From Alphaproteobacteria bacterium (GTDB lineage Bacteria > Pseudomonadota > Alphaproteobacteria > UBA8366 > Aestuariispiraceae): a stretch of DNA of 64,000 bases. The stretch lies in the NCBI GenBank assembly GCA_033344895.1, contig JAWPMN010000001.1, positions 4,162,001 to 4,226,000 of the forward strand, given 5' to 3'. A program made the position numbers and the translations under genes. A model generated the notes under the pieces. That model was given only the letters and a program-made list of their open reading frames with translations. It had not been told where the DNA came from and did no database searches. Below are positions 62,777 through 64,000 of the stretch, piece by piece; within the stretch, counting starts at the first letter, position 1, and each line of letters begins with the position of its first letter.

Positions 62777-63715
62777 TTACTTCCCGGGGGCGACGGGGAT
62801 ACAGGCAACCCCCTTGGCCTTGAGTTTCGCACACAGTGCCTTGGCGGCATCGGCATTCGCCAGAGGGCCGCCCCGGACGCGGAAGTAGTCGGTTCCGTTC
62901 ACGGTTGCCTTCTGAACCTGAAGGGCCAGTGCCCCCAGCAGGTCCTGATTGGCCCCCTGAATCTTGTTCCACTGCGACCGGGCGGCCGCATCGCTCTTCA
63001 GCGCGGCGATCTGAATGCGCCATCCGGTCCCGGCATCATTGGCCGGCGCGGCAGCCGATTGCTGTGGCGCGGGTTGGGGCTCGGGCGCAGGTGGCGGAGC
63101 CGGCGGCTCGGGCGGCGGCGCCGCCGTTGCGGAGACACCCTGTGTTTCCGAGCCTGCAGTCGGCGGCGGCGCCGTGGGCGCTGCAAGGGACTCGTCCGGC
63201 AGCGGTGCGGTCTGTTCAGGCTGCGGGATCGGCTGACGCTGCGCAGAGCTGTCCGAAGATGTCTGCGTTGACCCGCCTGTTCCCTGGGCAGAGGATGGCG
63301 CAGCCGGTGCCTGTGTCTCCGGTACGGGCTGCGGCGGCTGCGGCGGCTGCGTCGGCAGCGCCTTCGGCTCCTCGGGTTCCGGCAGGATGCGTTCGACATT
63401 CGGGCGGCTGGTGCCGTCCGCGCCGTTCACAACATCATAGACACCGAGTTCCGCCCCGGCGATCTGACGGCCGCCAGGATCGTCCGGCGTTTCCTTTGCC
63501 GGGCTGTCCGGGCGCAGAAGCGGCGCTGCGACCTCGCTGCCCTCCCGAACACCCTGTGTGTATGCGTACCAGACGATGCCGCCGAGCGCGAAAAGCGAAA
63601 CGACCCCCACCATGATCGGCAGGACGCGTACGCCGCCGGCGCGCTTGCGTGCGGCGCGCTCATCCGCCAGGTCGCCGAGTTCCCGGTCCAGTTCGTCGTA
63701 TTCAGAGGCGATCAT
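62777..63715 (-). CDS. SPOR domain-containing protein
   Basis: A 312-residue single-pass membrane protein. A cytoplasmic N-terminus of about 30 residues precedes the membrane helix VLPIMVGVVSLFALGGIVWY. The periplasmic middle (about 60-230) is low complexity, rich in Pro, Gln and Ala. The C-terminal SPOR domain (about 236-310) reads GTGWRIQIAALKSDAAARSQ and FRVRGGPLANADAAKALCAK. SPOR domains bind denuded glycan at the division septum, so this is a septal protein, between argS and nagZ as usual in alphaproteobacteria. Confidence 0.92.
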   Translation of the reverse strand: MIASEYDELDRELGDLADERAARKRAGGVRVLPIMVGVVSLFALGGIVWYAYTQGVREGSEVAAPLLRPDSPAKETPDDPGGRQIAGAELGVYDVVNGADGTSRPNVERILPEPEEPKALPTQPPQPPQPVPETQAPAAPSSAQGTGGSTQTSSDSSAQRQPIPQPEQTAPLPDESLAAPTAPPPTAGSETQGVSATAAPPPEPPAPPPAPEPQPAPQQSAAAPANDAGTGWRIQIAALKSDAAARSQWNKIQGANQDLLGALALQVQKATVNGTDYFRVRGGPLANADAAKALCAKLKAKGVACIPVAPGK

Positions 63716-63811
63716 CCGCCGCGGCTCCTCGAAGGAAGCAAGAAGGTTCGCATTCGACCCATTCAGGGAGCTTCAGTTTGAAGCGTTTGCCTGATGTGGG
63801 GTCGATCCGGT

Positions 63812-64000
63812 TCAGGTCAATTCCTCAACTGGCTCGACACCGAATACGGCCAGCCCGGAAGCGATCACGATTCGCACCGCCTTGACCAGCGCCAATCGCG
63901 CCAGGGTGACGTCACGGTCATCGGACTGAATGAAGCGCAAGGCCGTATCCTCCTTGCCCTTCGTCCACCAGCCGTGGAAGGCCGAGGCGAGGTCATAGAG
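63812..64000 (-). CDS. argS: Arginine--tRNA ligase, C-terminal fragment
   Basis: The window ends inside this gene; the last 62 codons and the TGA stop (63812-63814) are present. The translation begins [20 protein letters not shown] and continues with the [20 protein letters not shown] helix, the anticodon-binding C-terminus of class I ArgS, ending GVEPVEELT. The position upstream of the SPOR-protein and nagZ genes agrees with the conserved alphaproteobacterial order. It lies 96 bases before the SPOR-domain gene. Confidence 0.92.
   Translation of the reverse strand, partial: LYDLASAFHGWWTKGKEDTALRFIQSDDRDVTLARLALVKAVRIVIASGLAVFGVEPVEELT

Overview
The window is chromosomal DNA of a GC-rich alphaproteobacterium, most likely a marine or soil Rhodospirillales-type organism. 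This rests on a PopZ/DUF2497 gene next to valS and a tolC-type gene, the alphaproteobacterial cell-division/export order argS-SPOR-nagZ-scpA-scpB-tatA-tatB-tatC-serS-surE-pcm-nlpD, and the abundance of TRAP and peptide-type ABC transporters. Gene density is high: there is no gene-free stretch above 300 bases, no rRNA, no CRISPR array, and no recognisable insertion sequence or prophage. The assignment to a group is inference from gene content; no database was searched.

Layout. (1) 1-6.1 kb: the end of a DUF1194 gene, then a five-gene peptide-type ABC transporter operon whose last ATPase gene is frameshifted in a GC-dinucleotide run. (2) 6.1-16.7 kb: a bacterial cereblon-like CULT protein and an SDR, then a seven-gene leftward cluster that looks like quaternary-amine (carnitine/gamma-butyrobetaine) catabolism: beta-keto-acid cleavage enzyme, L-carnitine dehydrogenase, acyl-CoA dehydrogenase, NDP-forming acyl-CoA ligase, CaiD-type hydratase, N-acyl-D-amino-acid deacylase, and a HisA-like barrel lacking the usual catalytic Asp8. 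A divergent GlxA/CdhR-type regulator faces it. (3) 16.8-21.8 kb: GDP-mannose synthesis gene, two SDRs and an orphan Tat-exported solute-binding protein. (4) 21.8-28 kb: housekeeping block (valS, popZ-like, tolC-like, PIMT-like, tRNA-Cys). (5) 28-35.3 kb: a diaminopropionate-lyase-like protein with Arg in place of the PLP lysine, an unassigned permease, divergent oxyR/katalase, and an orphan PAS histidine kinase. (6) 35.3-43.9 kb: a TRAP transporter with 3-hydroxyanthranilate dioxygenase, a LysR regulator, aspartate dehydrogenase, an orphan molybdenum hydroxylase large subunit and a DapA-family lyase. (7) 44-53 kb: a TRAP transporter in one leftward operon with glutamine-synthetase-like ligase, aldehyde dehydrogenase, iron alcohol dehydrogenase and an N-formylglutamate amidohydrolase family protein, divergent from an RpiR regulator. 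(8) 53-64 kb: the conserved division/Tat/tRNA-synthetase block, interrupted by one FbpC-type ABC ATPase with a Fur-box-like sequence in front of it.

How the parts work together. The accessory half of the window is a set of import-plus-catabolism modules, each with its own regulator. The two most interesting are region 2, where enzymes of the CoA-dependent (CaiD-like) and CoA-independent (carnitine dehydrogenase/BKACE) carnitine routes sit in one transcription unit, and region 7, where enzyme order matches a gamma-glutamylation route for an amino alcohol (ligase, alcohol dehydrogenase, aldehyde dehydrogenase, amide hydrolase). The specific substrates are inferences. Several proteins have lost a textbook catalytic residue while the rest of the fold looks intact (HisA-like Q8, lyase-like R81, LytM-like NlpD), and these are flagged individually.
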